From assembly GCF_018491765.1 (NCBI RefSeq), contig NZ_JABWCU010000011.1, positions 1 to 64,000 of the forward strand: a stretch of 64,000 bases of DNA, read 5' to 3'. Made by a program: the position numbers and the translations under genes. Positions 7,531-15,428 of the stretch are shown piece by piece. The number at the start of each line of letters is the position of its first letter. Within the stretch, counting starts at the first letter, position 1. The notes below the pieces were generated by a model, which worked only from the letters and a program-made list of their open reading frames with translations, made no database searches and was not told where the DNA came from. The DNA comes from Novosphingobium profundi (GTDB lineage Bacteria; Pseudomonadota; Alphaproteobacteria; Sphingomonadales; Sphingomonadaceae).

Positions 7531-9132
7531 TCAGGTGTTCGGCAGCGCGGTGCAGGCGCTGTCCGAACCGAAGTCGGCGGTCGCGTTGTCGCAGGTCCAG
7601 CCCTGGTACCAGGTGTCCGACGAACCGTTCACGGCGCCGATGTAGCTCACCGCGTCGAAGTAGCTCGAGATGCTGGTGATGTTGGCATAGGCGGTCACGC
7701 CGCTCTCGTTCGAGCCGTTCACGAAGGTGCTCGCGAGGGTCGAGGTGAAGGCGGAGTTGTTGTTGCTTCCCGCGGTGAACATCGCTTCGGCATCCGAGGC
7801 GGTGTAGGTGCCGGTGCCCAGGAACGGGCCGGTGTCGCCGCAGGTCATGACCACCGAGTAGGCGTTGAAGGTGGCGGGCGTGGTGCCCGAACCGTTGACG
7901 CGGATGCACTCGTTGTTGGGGGTGTAGATCACGCCGTTGATGAAGTTCACGTCCGAGTTGCCGCGCACCAGGATGTTTGCTGCGTCCGAGTTCTGGGGGT
8001 TGGAGCCCGACTGGATCGCGGTGAAGTTCGCGTAGTTCGACTTCTGGCGCGGGGTGCTGGTCTCGTTGCCGTTCGAGTCGATCTCGAAGAAGGCGTCACC
8101 GTCGCTCGCACGCTGGAGCAGCAGCAGGTACTGGTAGTTGCCCTGGACGCCGGTGTCGGTGTCGAGGCTGTCGTCGTCGGCGTTGACCGCGATGTAGTGC
8201 TTCAGGTTCACCGCACCGCCGAAGAATTCGGCGCCGTCGTCCGAGCTGTTGACCGACTGGATGTATTCCAGGTTGGTGCCGGTGCCGATCGCGCCCGCGG
8301 TGAGCGACTGCAGTTCGGCGTCGGCCGAAAGCGCATAGCCCGAATAGCGGATCTGGACGTAGCTCATCGAGCCCGAGCTGTCGGTGTTGTCCGAACCGCC
8401 GAAGCGGGCGGGAGTGGCAGCGCCTTCGGTCTCGCGCTGGCAGGGCGAGGTACCCGCGGTCGACGAGCAGTCGGTGGTCACGCCGCGGCCGAGCAGCACG
8501 ACGCCGCCCCACTGGCCCTGCGAGGCATCGGTCGCGGTGCCGATGACGTTCTGGCGGCTGGTGAAGACGATCGGGCGCGAGGCGGTGCCGTCGGCCATGA
8601 TCTTGTTGCCGCGGTTGACCGCGAGCCAGGCCGGGTCGCTGGTGTTTTCACCGTAGATCACCACGCCCGGATCGATCGTCAGCGTGACGTTGGTGTCGGC
8701 GCTGAGCGAGGTCGTGCCGGCGGCGGTGCAGGCCGAGGTCGAGGTGGCATAGGGCGAGGCCGAGGTCGGGGCGGTCGGGCCGCCGTCGCAGCCCACGTCG
8801 ACGCGGCCGTTGAGGCGATAGATCACGCCGCTGACCGAGGAGAGCACCGAGCTGGCATCGACCAGCGAGGGCAGGGTGCACACGCGCCAGGAGTTGCCCG
8901 AGGCATCCTCGATGGTGCCGTCGTCGGTAAGGCCGCCGGTGGCGTTGAAGCTGGGGCAGCTGTCGGCCGCTTCGACCAGCGACGAGGTCGGGGTCGGGGT
9001 CGGGGTGGTCGAGGTGTTGTCGTTGTTGACGACGACGCTGCCTGCGCCCGGCGAGGCGATGTCATCGGCGCCGCAGCCGGCGAGAGCGAGCGCGCTGCAA
9101 CCCAGGAGCAGCAGGCCAGAGAATTTCGTCAC
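7531..9132 (-). CDS. Predicted surface lipoprotein partnered with TonB receptor
   Basis: The start is taken as GTG 9132, after a GGGGGA ribosome-binding site, giving 533 residues. The N-terminus KFSGLLLLGCSALALAGCGAD is a lipoprotein signal with lipobox LAGC (Cys20), then a Ser/Thr/Pro linker. The body has LTIDPGVVIYGE, AWLAVNRGNKIMADGTASRP and IVFTSRQN, followed by QGQWGGVVLLG, resembling beta-helix-like proteins found beside TonB receptors in Bacteroidetes and sphingomonads. Several Cys residues may form disulfides. The aspartate after Cys20 is not at position +2 (it reads CGAD), so outer-membrane sorting is expected. It is probably an accessory binding protein for the receptor. The exact function is unknown. 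Confidence 0.75.
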   Translation of the reverse strand: MTKFSGLLLLGCSALALAGCGADDIASPGAGSVVVNNDNTSTTPTPTPTSSLVEAADSCPSFNATGGLTDDGTIEDASGNSWRVCTLPSLVDASSVLSSVSGVIYRLNGRVDVGCDGGPTAPTSASPYATSTSACTAAGTTSLSADTNVTLTIDPGVVIYGENTSDPAWLAVNRGNKIMADGTASRPIVFTSRQNVIGTATDASQGQWGGVVLLGRGVTTDCSSTAGTSPCQRETEGAATPARFGGSDNTDSSGSMSYVQIRYSGYALSADAELQSLTAGAIGTGTNLEYIQSVNSSDDGAEFFGGAVNLKHYIAVNADDDSLDTDTGVQGNYQYLLLLQRASDGDAFFEIDSNGNETSTPRQKSNYANFTAIQSGSNPQNSDAANILVRGNSDVNFINGVIYTPNNECIRVNGSGTTPATFNAYSVVMTCGDTGPFLGTGTYTASDAEAMFTAGSNNNSAFTSTLASTFVNGSNESGVTAYANITSISSYFDAVSYIGAVNGSSDTWYQGWTCDNATADFGSDSACTALPNT

Positions 9133-9228
9133 GTGTATTCCCCCGTTGAAACGGATTTGGACCGTTGGATCGGATGTCGACGATGCGGCGGCCCCGCCAT
9201 CGTTGAAGGCGGCGTCTAGGGGGGGTGG

Positions 9229-9300
9229 GTGACAGTTTGTTGGCGTTCCCATGACAGTAAAATGGACTTTTGCGACGATGGCATGACATTGGCATGGCAG
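9229..9300 (-). promoter_or_regulatory. PHO-box-like repeat array upstream of lipoprotein-TonB receptor
   Basis: Minus-strand 7-mers are CTGCCAT (9300-9294), ATGTCAT (9289-9283), CTGTCAT (9257-9251) and CTGTCAC (9235-9229). The first pair has the classic 11-base period, and the last two are 22 bases apart, in phase. The array lies about 100-170 bases before the GTG start, consistent with cooperative PhoB binding. Confidence 0.5.
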
Positions 9301-9363
9301 GGCGCCGAAACCGATCTCGGGAGCCAGGCCGACTCACGGATTTCCAAGCGACTCACGCTAAAA

Positions 9364-9381
9364 TTGCAGTTTTATGACACT
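9364..9381 (-). promoter_or_regulatory. PHO-box-like site in the lipoprotein/TPR divergent region
   Basis: The minus strand reads GTGTCAT-AAAA-CTGCAAT, close to CTGTCAT-AAAT-CTGTCAC with the correct spacing. It is in the minus orientation, so it fits the lipoprotein direction better than the divergent TPR gene. An overlapping inverted repeat ATGAC-N6-GTCAT (9375-9390) could serve another dimeric regulator. Confidence 0.35.
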
Positions 9382-9455
9382 CGCGTCATTTTCCTTGTGG
9401 GCTGTGGTTTTTCGCGCACAATCGGGGCATCGAAGAACACAAGGGAGTATTTTTC

Positions 9456-9833
9456 ATGTCCATGACGGCTGCTGCACTGGCGCTTCTGGCGGGACAGTCG
9501 GTCCTGTCGCTCACGGTCGAGCTGCCCCGGACCGAATCGCGTGACGTGGCTTACGAGGAGCTCGTCGCCGGGCAGGACCAGGCCGCGCTCGCCAAGCTTC
9601 TCGCGGCGCGCGAGCAGGACCGTCAGGATCCGGCCGTGCTGATCAATCTGGGTGCGGCCTATGCCCGCCTCGGGCGCCTGGCCGAATCGCGCGCCGCCTA
9701 CGACGCCGCGATCCTCAGCGACCAGCGCTATGACCTCGAGACCGGCAGCGGCAAGTGGATGGATTCGCGCTATATTGCCCGTGCGGCCAAGCGCGGAGGC
9801 ATGGACGCGGCAGCTACGCTCGCCATGCTCTGA
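9456..9833 (+). CDS. Small exported TPR-repeat protein
   Basis: This 125-residue protein has a hydrophobic N-terminus (MSMTAAALALLAGQSVLSLT) that may be a signal peptide or anchor. About two tetratricopeptide-like helix pairs follow: AYEELVAGQDQAALAKLLAA and PAVLINLGAAYARLGRLAESRAAYDAAIL. It ends ARAAKRGGMDAAATLAML. It is divergent from the lipoprotein-TonB receptor operon. Similar small TPR proteins accompany this receptor/lipoprotein pair in related genomes, to my recollection, so I infer a periplasmic assembly or scaffold role. Two in-frame ATGs (9456, 9462) are possible starts. Confidence 0.65.
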   Translation: MSMTAAALALLAGQSVLSLTVELPRTESRDVAYEELVAGQDQAALAKLLAAREQDRQDPAVLINLGAAYARLGRLAESRAAYDAAILSDQRYDLETGSGKWMDSRYIARAAKRGGMDAAATLAML

Positions 9834-10163
9834 CCGGTTGTGCGCGGACCCGGGATTGGCACCTTCGTGCCTTCCCGGAACGGGCCCGTCGGGGCTGGCG
9901 ATGTTCGCCGGCGCGCGTCGTTTCAATTCGCGGCTCGAGACACGGGCGCGGATCGCGTTCGGGCGCTAGGCAATAAATTCCCGTCGATTTCTTCCGAGCG
10001 GCAAGATTTTCCTCTATGAAGGAGACATGGGCTGCCAAGGCGCGGCAGATCGGCAACGGTCTGGAAGGAAGAGGGAGTTCGGGCGGGGGCGAATGACACG
10101 TTTGCCGTCTGATCGTCACACTTCTGTCATCCGATTCACGCACTGCGCCCTCATACAAAGGGC
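9834..10163. other. Intergenic region between TPR gene and virB2
   Basis: This 330-base stretch holds no convincing gene. It contains the PHO-box-like repeats at 10102-10130 just before virB2. An AAGGAG followed by ATG at 10027 opens a 47-codon Arg-rich frame that runs through the PHO box and is probably not translated. The AT-richer section 9970-10015 could hold other promoter elements, but none is clear. Confidence 0.6.
10113..10130 (+). promoter_or_regulatory. PHO-box-like site upstream of the virB operon
   Basis: The plus strand reads TCGTCAC-ACTT-CTGTCAT, with 11-base periodicity and a perfect second half-site. A weaker in-phase copy, TTGCCGT, lies at 10102-10108. A TCATAC element at 10151-10156 could be the -10. 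The site ends 33 bases before ATG 10164. Confidence 0.5.
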
Positions 10164-10520
10164 ATGGTGATTCGAGATATGACGTTCGCAACCGCAGCTA
10201 GGCGTACTCTTTCCAAAGCATTCCCGGGGCTTGGCGCGCTCATCGCGCTGGCGCTCGGTTCGGGCACGGCGCACGCGCAAGTCGCCGGTGCGCAGGATCC
10301 GGCCGGTTCGGGCCCGATCGTCAACGCGCTGGGCTGGCTGCAGGGCACGCTGCTCGGCAATGTCGCCACCGCGGTCGCGGTCATGGCGGTGGCCGCCGTC
10401 GGCTTCGGCATGCTGACCGGCCGCATGAACTGGCGCTTCGGGGCGACCGTGATCATCGGCGTGTTCATCCTGTTCGGCGCGGGCGCGATCGTTTCGGGCA
10501 TCCAGCAGGTTTCGGGCTGA
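10164..10520 (+). CDS. virB2: TrbC/VirB2-like pilin subunit
   Basis: This 118-residue protein has a long signal peptide with likely cleavage after GTAHA (about residue 38). The mature part has two hydrophobic segments separated by a short polar loop containing GRMN: NVATAVAVMAVAAVGFGMLTG and FGATVIIGVFILFGAGAIVS. This is the VirB2/TrbC topology, in which subunits are extracted from the inner membrane to build a pilus. It is first in the operon and four bases from virB3. A later ATG at 10179 would shorten the leader slightly. Without other pilus-tip genes it may build a short pilus or none. Confidence 0.82.
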   Translation: MVIRDMTFATAARRTLSKAFPGLGALIALALGSGTAHAQVAGAQDPAGSGPIVNALGWLQGTLLGNVATAVAVMAVAAVGFGMLTGRMNWRFGATVIIGVFILFGAGAIVSGIQQVSG

Positions 10521-10524
10521 GCCG

Positions 10525-10806
10525 ATGGCGCTCGCTCGCTTCCCGGTCCACAGGGCGCTGACCCGGCCGCAGATGTTCGCGGGCGTGACCTTCAGCTATT
10601 TCATCATCAACGGCCTGGTGACCACGGAAGTGTTCCTGCTCACCAAGAATTTCCTGGCTCTGCTCGCCTTCGCGGTGATGCACGTGATCGGGTACCTGGC
10701 CTGCCTGCGCGAGCCGCGGGTGTTCGATCTCTGGCTCAAGAAAGTCAGCAAGTGCCCCCGCGTGCGCAATTGGAAGCGCTGGGGCTGCAACAGTTACGCG
10801 CCCTGA
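10525..10806 (+). CDS. virB3: VirB3-like inner-membrane protein
   Basis: This 93-residue protein has FPVHRALTRPQMFAGVTFSY near its N-terminus, typical of VirB3/TrbD (the L-x-R-P motif). Two close hydrophobic segments follow (about 15-35 and 38-58), then a basic C-terminal tail. VirB3 sits in the inner-membrane complex with VirB4. Its position between virB2 and virB4 agrees. The ATG at 10525 follows the virB2 stop by four bases. Confidence 0.85.
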   Translation: MALARFPVHRALTRPQMFAGVTFSYFIINGLVTTEVFLLTKNFLALLAFAVMHVIGYLACLREPRVFDLWLKKVSKCPRVRNWKRWGCNSYAP

Positions 10807-10831
10807 GGCAGGGCACGGCGGGGAATTGGCG

Positions 10832-13288
10832 ATGGGTCGTAGCTTCAAGGACGTGTTGACGGGCTGGGCGGCGAAGGAAGCGGTCGCGGGTGACCGGCTG
10901 CCTTACGCGCAGCTGGTCGACGAGAACGTGGTGCGCCTGCGCGACGGGTCGGTCATGCTGGCGCTGATGGTGCCGGGGCTTGCCTTCGAGACCGCGGACA
11001 CCGAGGAGCTCAACGCCCACGTCGCCACGCGCGAGGTGCTGCTGCGTTCCTCGCTCGATGCGCGCTTCGTGCTCTACCACCACGTCATCCGCCGCCGCGT
11101 CGACATCGAGCTCGACGGCCAGTTCGACGATCCGCTCGCCGCGCACATCGATGCCCGCTGGCGCCAGCGCACGCGCTCGGGCGATCTGTTTGTCAACGAC
11201 CAGTTCATCACCCTGGTGCGCCGTCCCGCAAGGGGCAAGGCGGGCTGGCCCGAGAAGCTCTCGCGCCTGATGCGCAGCAAGAAGGGCGAGGACGCCGCCA
11301 CGGTCGATCCGGGCGACGTGCGCGCGCTGCGCGCGGCGGCGACCGCGATGGTCGCCTCGCTCGGCAGCTACGGCGCGCGCCTTTTGGGCGATTACGCGGG
11401 TGCGGCGGGGACCTGCTCGGAAGTGCTCGAACTGCTGAGCGCGCTTTACAACGGCGAGATGCGCCCGGTGCGCCGCCCGGTCGAAGGCACCGACATCGGC
11501 CACATGCTGCCCTACCGGCGCATCAACTTCGGCCTCGACGCGCTCGAGCTGCGCGGGGCCGACGGCAAGCCCAGCTTCGGCGCGATGGTGAGCCTGAAGG
11601 AATACCCCGATTCGACCTCGCCGGGCCTGACCGACGGGCTGCTGCGCCTGCCGACCGAACTGGTTCTGACCGAGACTTACGCGCCCTGCGATCGCCAGAT
11701 CGCGCGCGAACGCATCGATCTTGCCATTCGCCGCCTGCGTTCGGCCGACGAGGAAGCGACCGCCGAGCGCACCGAGATGGTGTCCGCGCGCGACGCGCTG
11801 GGCACCGGCGCGGTGGGCTTTGGCGATCACCACCTCTCGGTCCTGGTGCGCGCCGCGACGCTCGACGAGCTCGACGCGATGACCGCGAGCTGTGCGGCGG
11901 CGCTGGCCGACGCGGGCGCGGTCGCCGTGCGCGAGGATGCGAACATGGAGCCCGCGTTCTGGGGGCAGCTGCCCGGCAACGAGGACTTCCTCGTGCGCCG
12001 CGCGCTCATCTCCAGCGCCAACATGGCCTGCTTCGGTTCGCTCCACGGCTTTTCGCTGGGCCAGGCGAGCGGCAATCACTGGGGCGATGCGGTCACCTTG
12101 CTGGCAACCACCAGCCAGACCCCGTTCTTCTTCAACTTCCACCAGGGCGATCTTGGTAACTTCACCGTCATCGGACCGTCGGGTTCGGGCAAGACGGTGG
12201 TCATGAACTTCCTGGCCGCGCAGGCGCAGAAGTTCTCCCCGCGCACCATCCTGTTCGACAAGGATCGCGGCGCCGAGGTCTTCCTGCGCGGCATCGGGGG
12301 CACCTATAGCCGCATCGCGGCGGGCCATCCCACCGGCTTCAACCCGCTTTCGCTGCCCGACACCGAGGGCAACCGCGCCTTCCTGCGCGATTGGCTCGGC
12401 GTCCTGCTCGAGGCCAAGGGGCCCGAGGAGATGGCGACGATCGCGGGCGCGGTCGATGCCGCCTACCACAACGATCCCGCGCTGCGCCGCCTTTCGCACT
12501 TTCGCGAACTTCTGGCGGGCGCACGCCGTCCCGAACCGGGCGATCTGGCCTCGCGCCTCGACGCCTGGATCGCGCATGGTCCCAACGGTTCGGGCGAGCA
12601 TGGCTGGCTGTTCGACAACGTCGAGGACCGTCTTGATCTCGACACCCGCGTGCTCGGCTTCGACATGACCGCGCTGCTGGAAAGCCCGCGCCTGCGCACG
12701 CCGGTCATGATGTACCTGTTCCACCGCATCGACGAGCGTCTCGACGGCGAGCCGACGATGATCCTCATCGACGAGGGGTGGAAGGCTCTGGACGACGAAG
12801 TCTTCGCCGCGCGCATCCGCGACTGGCTCAAGACCCTGCGCAAGCGCAACGCGCTCGTTGGTTTCGCGACCCAGTCGGCGCGCGACGCGCTCGACAGCCG
12901 CATCTCGACCGCGCTCGTCGAACAGACCGCGACGATGGTGTTCATGCCCAATTCGCGCGCGCGGCCCGAGGATTACTGCGAGGGCTTCGGCCTTTCCTAT
13001 CACGAGCTGGAGGTGATCCGCACGCTGCCCGCGCACTCGCGCTGCTTCCTGATCCGCCAGAGCGACGCTTCGGTGGTGGTGCGGCTCGATCTTTCGGGCA
13101 TGCCCGAGGTGCTCACCGTCCTCTCGGGTCGCGAGAGCACCGTGCGCAAGCTCGATGCCCTGCGCGAGCGCTTCGGCGACGCGCCGCGCGCCTGGTATCC
13201 CGCACTTACCGGTCAGCCCTGGCCGGGCGACGACGAGGTCGGGGCCGGGGGCGCGGCTCCGGGCCTGTGGACCGAGGCGGCCGAGTAG
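10832..13288 (+). CDS. virB4: VirB4-family type IV secretion ATPase
   Basis: I start at ATG 10832, six bases after GGGGAA, rather than the in-frame TTG 10826, giving 818 residues. The N-terminal CagE/TrbE/VirB domain is followed by Walker A GPSGSGKT (about 448-455), Walker B MILIDEGW (about 643) and an arginine/glutamine region GFATQSARDALDSR. The catalytic motifs look intact. VirB4 is a cytoplasmic hexameric ATPase that powers pilus biogenesis and substrate transfer. Length and motif order match the family. It is followed by virB6 after five bases. Confidence 0.95.
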   Translation: MGRSFKDVLTGWAAKEAVAGDRLPYAQLVDENVVRLRDGSVMLALMVPGLAFETADTEELNAHVATREVLLRSSLDARFVLYHHVIRRRVDIELDGQFDDPLAAHIDARWRQRTRSGDLFVNDQFITLVRRPARGKAGWPEKLSRLMRSKKGEDAATVDPGDVRALRAAATAMVASLGSYGARLLGDYAGAAGTCSEVLELLSALYNGEMRPVRRPVEGTDIGHMLPYRRINFGLDALELRGADGKPSFGAMVSLKEYPDSTSPGLTDGLLRLPTELVLTETYAPCDRQIARERIDLAIRRLRSADEEATAERTEMVSARDALGTGAVGFGDHHLSVLVRAATLDELDAMTASCAAALADAGAVAVREDANMEPAFWGQLPGNEDFLVRRALISSANMACFGSLHGFSLGQASGNHWGDAVTLLATTSQTPFFFNFHQGDLGNFTVIGPSGSGKTVVMNFLAAQAQKFSPRTILFDKDRGAEVFLRGIGGTYSRIAAGHPTGFNPLSLPDTEGNRAFLRDWLGVLLEAKGPEEMATIAGAVDAAYHNDPALRRLSHFRELLAGARRPEPGDLASRLDAWIAHGPNGSGEHGWLFDNVEDRLDLDTRVLGFDMTALLESPRLRTPVMMYLFHRIDERLDGEPTMILIDEGWKALDDEVFAARIRDWLKTLRKRNALVGFATQSARDALDSRISTALVEQTATMVFMPNSRARPEDYCEGFGLSYHELEVIRTLPAHSRCFLIRQSDASVVVRLDLSGMPEVLTVLSGRESTVRKLDALRERFGDAPRAWYPALTGQPWPGDDEVGAGGAAPGLWTEAAE

Positions 13289-13293
13289 GCGCC

Positions 13294-14553
13294 ATGGCGA
13301 GCACCTGCCAACAGCTCACCGAATTGGCCTCGAACGGGGTCGCGCCGGCGCTGCGTGCGGTCGACTGCGTCTCGAACGAGATGGCGGCGGGCGCCTTCGG
13401 TCGCCTGTTCGGCAGCGATGGCGCGCTCGTGCCCGCCATCACCATCCTGCTCACGCTCTACATCGCTTTCTTCGCCTTCCTGCTGATCACGGGCCGGGCC
13501 TCGGTGGGGATCTCCTCGCTGATGCCGCGCATGATCACGATCGGCGTGGTGCTGCTCTTCACCAGCAGCTGGATCGCCTACCAGGGCATGGTCTGGAGCT
13601 TCGCGCTCGCCGGGCCCGACTGGATCGCGGGCCAGCTGATGGGCGCGAACGGTTCGGCGACGCAGATCTTCGCCGACCGCATCGACATCGTCTTCGGGAT
13701 CGTCAACGAAGTCGCAACGAACGCCGCACCGGTCAAGGCCGCGGCGGCCTCCTCGGCGGGTGCCGCCAAGGAAGGCGCCAAGGCGGTGGCCGACACCACC
13801 AGCGTCATGTCGCCGCAGGGGATCATGTGGCTGGGCGCGATCCTGCTGCTGCTCGGCACCGTGGGTGTGTTGCTGACCGCGCGCATCGCGCTTGGCATCC
13901 TCATCGCGCTTGGGCCGCTCTTCGTACTGCTGGGCCTGTTCGGCGCGAGCCGGGGCCTCACCGCCGGTTGGTTGCGCGCCATGGTGCTGACCGCCTTCAC
14001 CCCGCTCTTCGTGGTGCTGGGCGGCGGAATCATCCTGGAACTGTTGGTGCCGATCACGTCGGCGCTGGTGCGCTCTTCGCAGATGGGCGAGCTCGACGGG
14101 CGCGCGGCGATGGCCTTCTTCACCGTGGCCGCCGTCCACGTCGCGCTCATGGTCATGGTCTTCAAGGTCGCGGGCACGATGGTTGCGGGCTGGAAGGTCT
14201 TCGGCCTCGCGGCCCCGCGCGAGGAACGCGGCTCGGCAAGCGTGGCCGCATCTGCTCCGGCGGCCGCGGTGCCCATGCCGGCTCCCGCGCCGGTCGCAAC
14301 CTCGCGCACCGGGCACATGCAGGGCTTAGGGACACGCGGTGCGCAAGGTCCGGCCGCGAGTGGAGCGGTGGGCCAGGGCGGCGGCGATGGCGTACGCGGC
14401 AGTGACCGCCGTACCGTTGTTACCCAGGTTTCAGGAGGCGGCATCGCGCCGCTCGGACAAGGACCAGAGTCGCGCGCACGCGGCATCGGCAGCCGTTTTC
14501 GCAGCGCCTCGAACGATACCGGCCGTCTGCCGGTCAAGGAGAAGAAGTCATGA
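13294..14553 (+). CDS. virB6: VirB6/TrbL-like polytopic inner-membrane protein
   Basis: This 419-residue protein has about six to seven membrane segments, including PAITILLTLYIAFFAFLLIT, MIWLGAILLLLG-like and LVPITSALV-adjacent helices. The central periplasmic Ala-rich loop (about 140-175) and the invariant-type Trp in GLTAGWLRAMVLTAFTPLFV are as in VirB6/TrbL. The C-terminal 100 residues are a cytosolic Gly/Ala/Pro/Arg-rich tail. VirB6 forms the inner-membrane channel scaffold. Its stop overlaps the virB9 start by four bases, so no virB8 lies where one often sits. Confidence 0.82.
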   Translation: MASTCQQLTELASNGVAPALRAVDCVSNEMAAGAFGRLFGSDGALVPAITILLTLYIAFFAFLLITGRASVGISSLMPRMITIGVVLLFTSSWIAYQGMVWSFALAGPDWIAGQLMGANGSATQIFADRIDIVFGIVNEVATNAAPVKAAAASSAGAAKEGAKAVADTTSVMSPQGIMWLGAILLLLGTVGVLLTARIALGILIALGPLFVLLGLFGASRGLTAGWLRAMVLTAFTPLFVVLGGGIILELLVPITSALVRSSQMGELDGRAAMAFFTVAAVHVALMVMVFKVAGTMVAGWKVFGLAAPREERGSASVAASAPAAAVPMPAPAPVATSRTGHMQGLGTRGAQGPAASGAVGQGGGDGVRGSDRRTVVTQVSGGGIAPLGQGPESRARGIGSRFRSASNDTGRLPVKEKKS

Positions 14554-15413
14554 CGCACGCTTCCAACCCGCGTCGCGCCATTGCCCGCCTGGCGCTTGGC
14601 GGCGCGCTTGCCTCGGCCCTGTTCGCCGCGCCTGTGCAGGCCGACGATCGCCTGGTCGACCACGCCTTCAGGGACAACGAGGTCGTCACGATCGCGGGGC
14701 GCACCAGCGTCCAGGCGACGATCGCCTTCGGCCGTGACGAGGCGATCGAGAACGTGGCGGTGGGCGACAGCTCGAAGTGGCAGATCACGCCCAACAAGCG
14801 CGCCGACCTGCTCTTCGTGAAGCCGCTGGAAGCGACCGCGCGCACCAACATGACGGTGGTCACGAACAAGCACACCTACTTCTTCGACCTCGTTGCCGGG
14901 AGCAAGGCGCGCCCGCTCTACATGCTGCGCTTCACCTACAAGGACGAGCCGGTCGAGGCGCCGGTGCCGATGCGCGGCCCCGAGCAGGGGCTGGCCGCGC
15001 TCGATCCTGCCGAACGCGCGGTGGCCGAGGGCGACCCGTTGGCAATGCCCGCCGATGCGGCCGCGCTCAACTTTGCTTGGGAGCGAAAGGGTGCGGCGGG
15101 GCTCCAGCCCACCCGGATCTACGACGACGGCGTCTCCACCTATCTCGTCTGGCCCGATCGCAACACGGCCTTGCCCGCGATCCTGGTCGCCAACGAGAAG
15201 GGTGACGAGGGCCCGGTCAACTTCGCGGTGCGCGGGCCCACGATCGTGGTCGCCGACGTGCCCGACAAGATCATCCTGCGCCGGGGCAAGGAGGTGGCCG
15301 AACTGGTCAACACCGTGCCGCTAGCCCGGCGTACGCCGCCTGCCGCCACGGCCAAGTCTTCGCCCACCATGGCGCGCAGCGATGCGCCGTCCGCACCGGC
15401 CTCGGCCAACTGA
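14550..15413 (+). CDS. virB9: VirB9/TrbG-like outer-membrane core complex protein
   Basis: This 287-residue protein has a Sec signal peptide (LALGGALASALFAAPVQA, then DDR). The N-terminal beta domain contains DNEVVTIAGRTSVQATIAFG and VGDSSKWQITPNKRADLLFVKP. The C-terminal domain has YDDGVSTYLVWPDR and LPAILVAN, the part that contacts VirB7/VirB10 in core complexes. It ends in a Pro/Ala/Ser tail. No VirB7 lipoprotein gene is visible beside it. It is 15 bases upstream of virB10. Confidence 0.9.
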   Translation: MTHASNPRRAIARLALGGALASALFAAPVQADDRLVDHAFRDNEVVTIAGRTSVQATIAFGRDEAIENVAVGDSSKWQITPNKRADLLFVKPLEATARTNMTVVTNKHTYFFDLVAGSKARPLYMLRFTYKDEPVEAPVPMRGPEQGLAALDPAERAVAEGDPLAMPADAAALNFAWERKGAAGLQPTRIYDDGVSTYLVWPDRNTALPAILVANEKGDEGPVNFAVRGPTIVVADVPDKIILRRGKEVAELVNTVPLARRTPPAATAKSSPTMARSDAPSAPASAN

Positions 15414-15428
15414 GAGGGGACCTGAACC

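Noticed and set aside
9331..9357. Direct repeat GACTCACG spaced 19 bases apart
   Set aside because: It is too short, and the spacing matches no helix-phased regulator; it is probably chance.
10027..10170. 47-codon frame with a strong AAGGAG before virB2
   Set aside because: It runs through the PHO-box-like site and encodes an Arg-rich peptide with no recognisable feature. A leader peptide is possible but unsupported.
10745..13036. 763-codon open frame opposite virB4
   Set aside because: It is a GC-skew shadow: no domain motifs, and virB4 on the other strand has intact Walker motifs.
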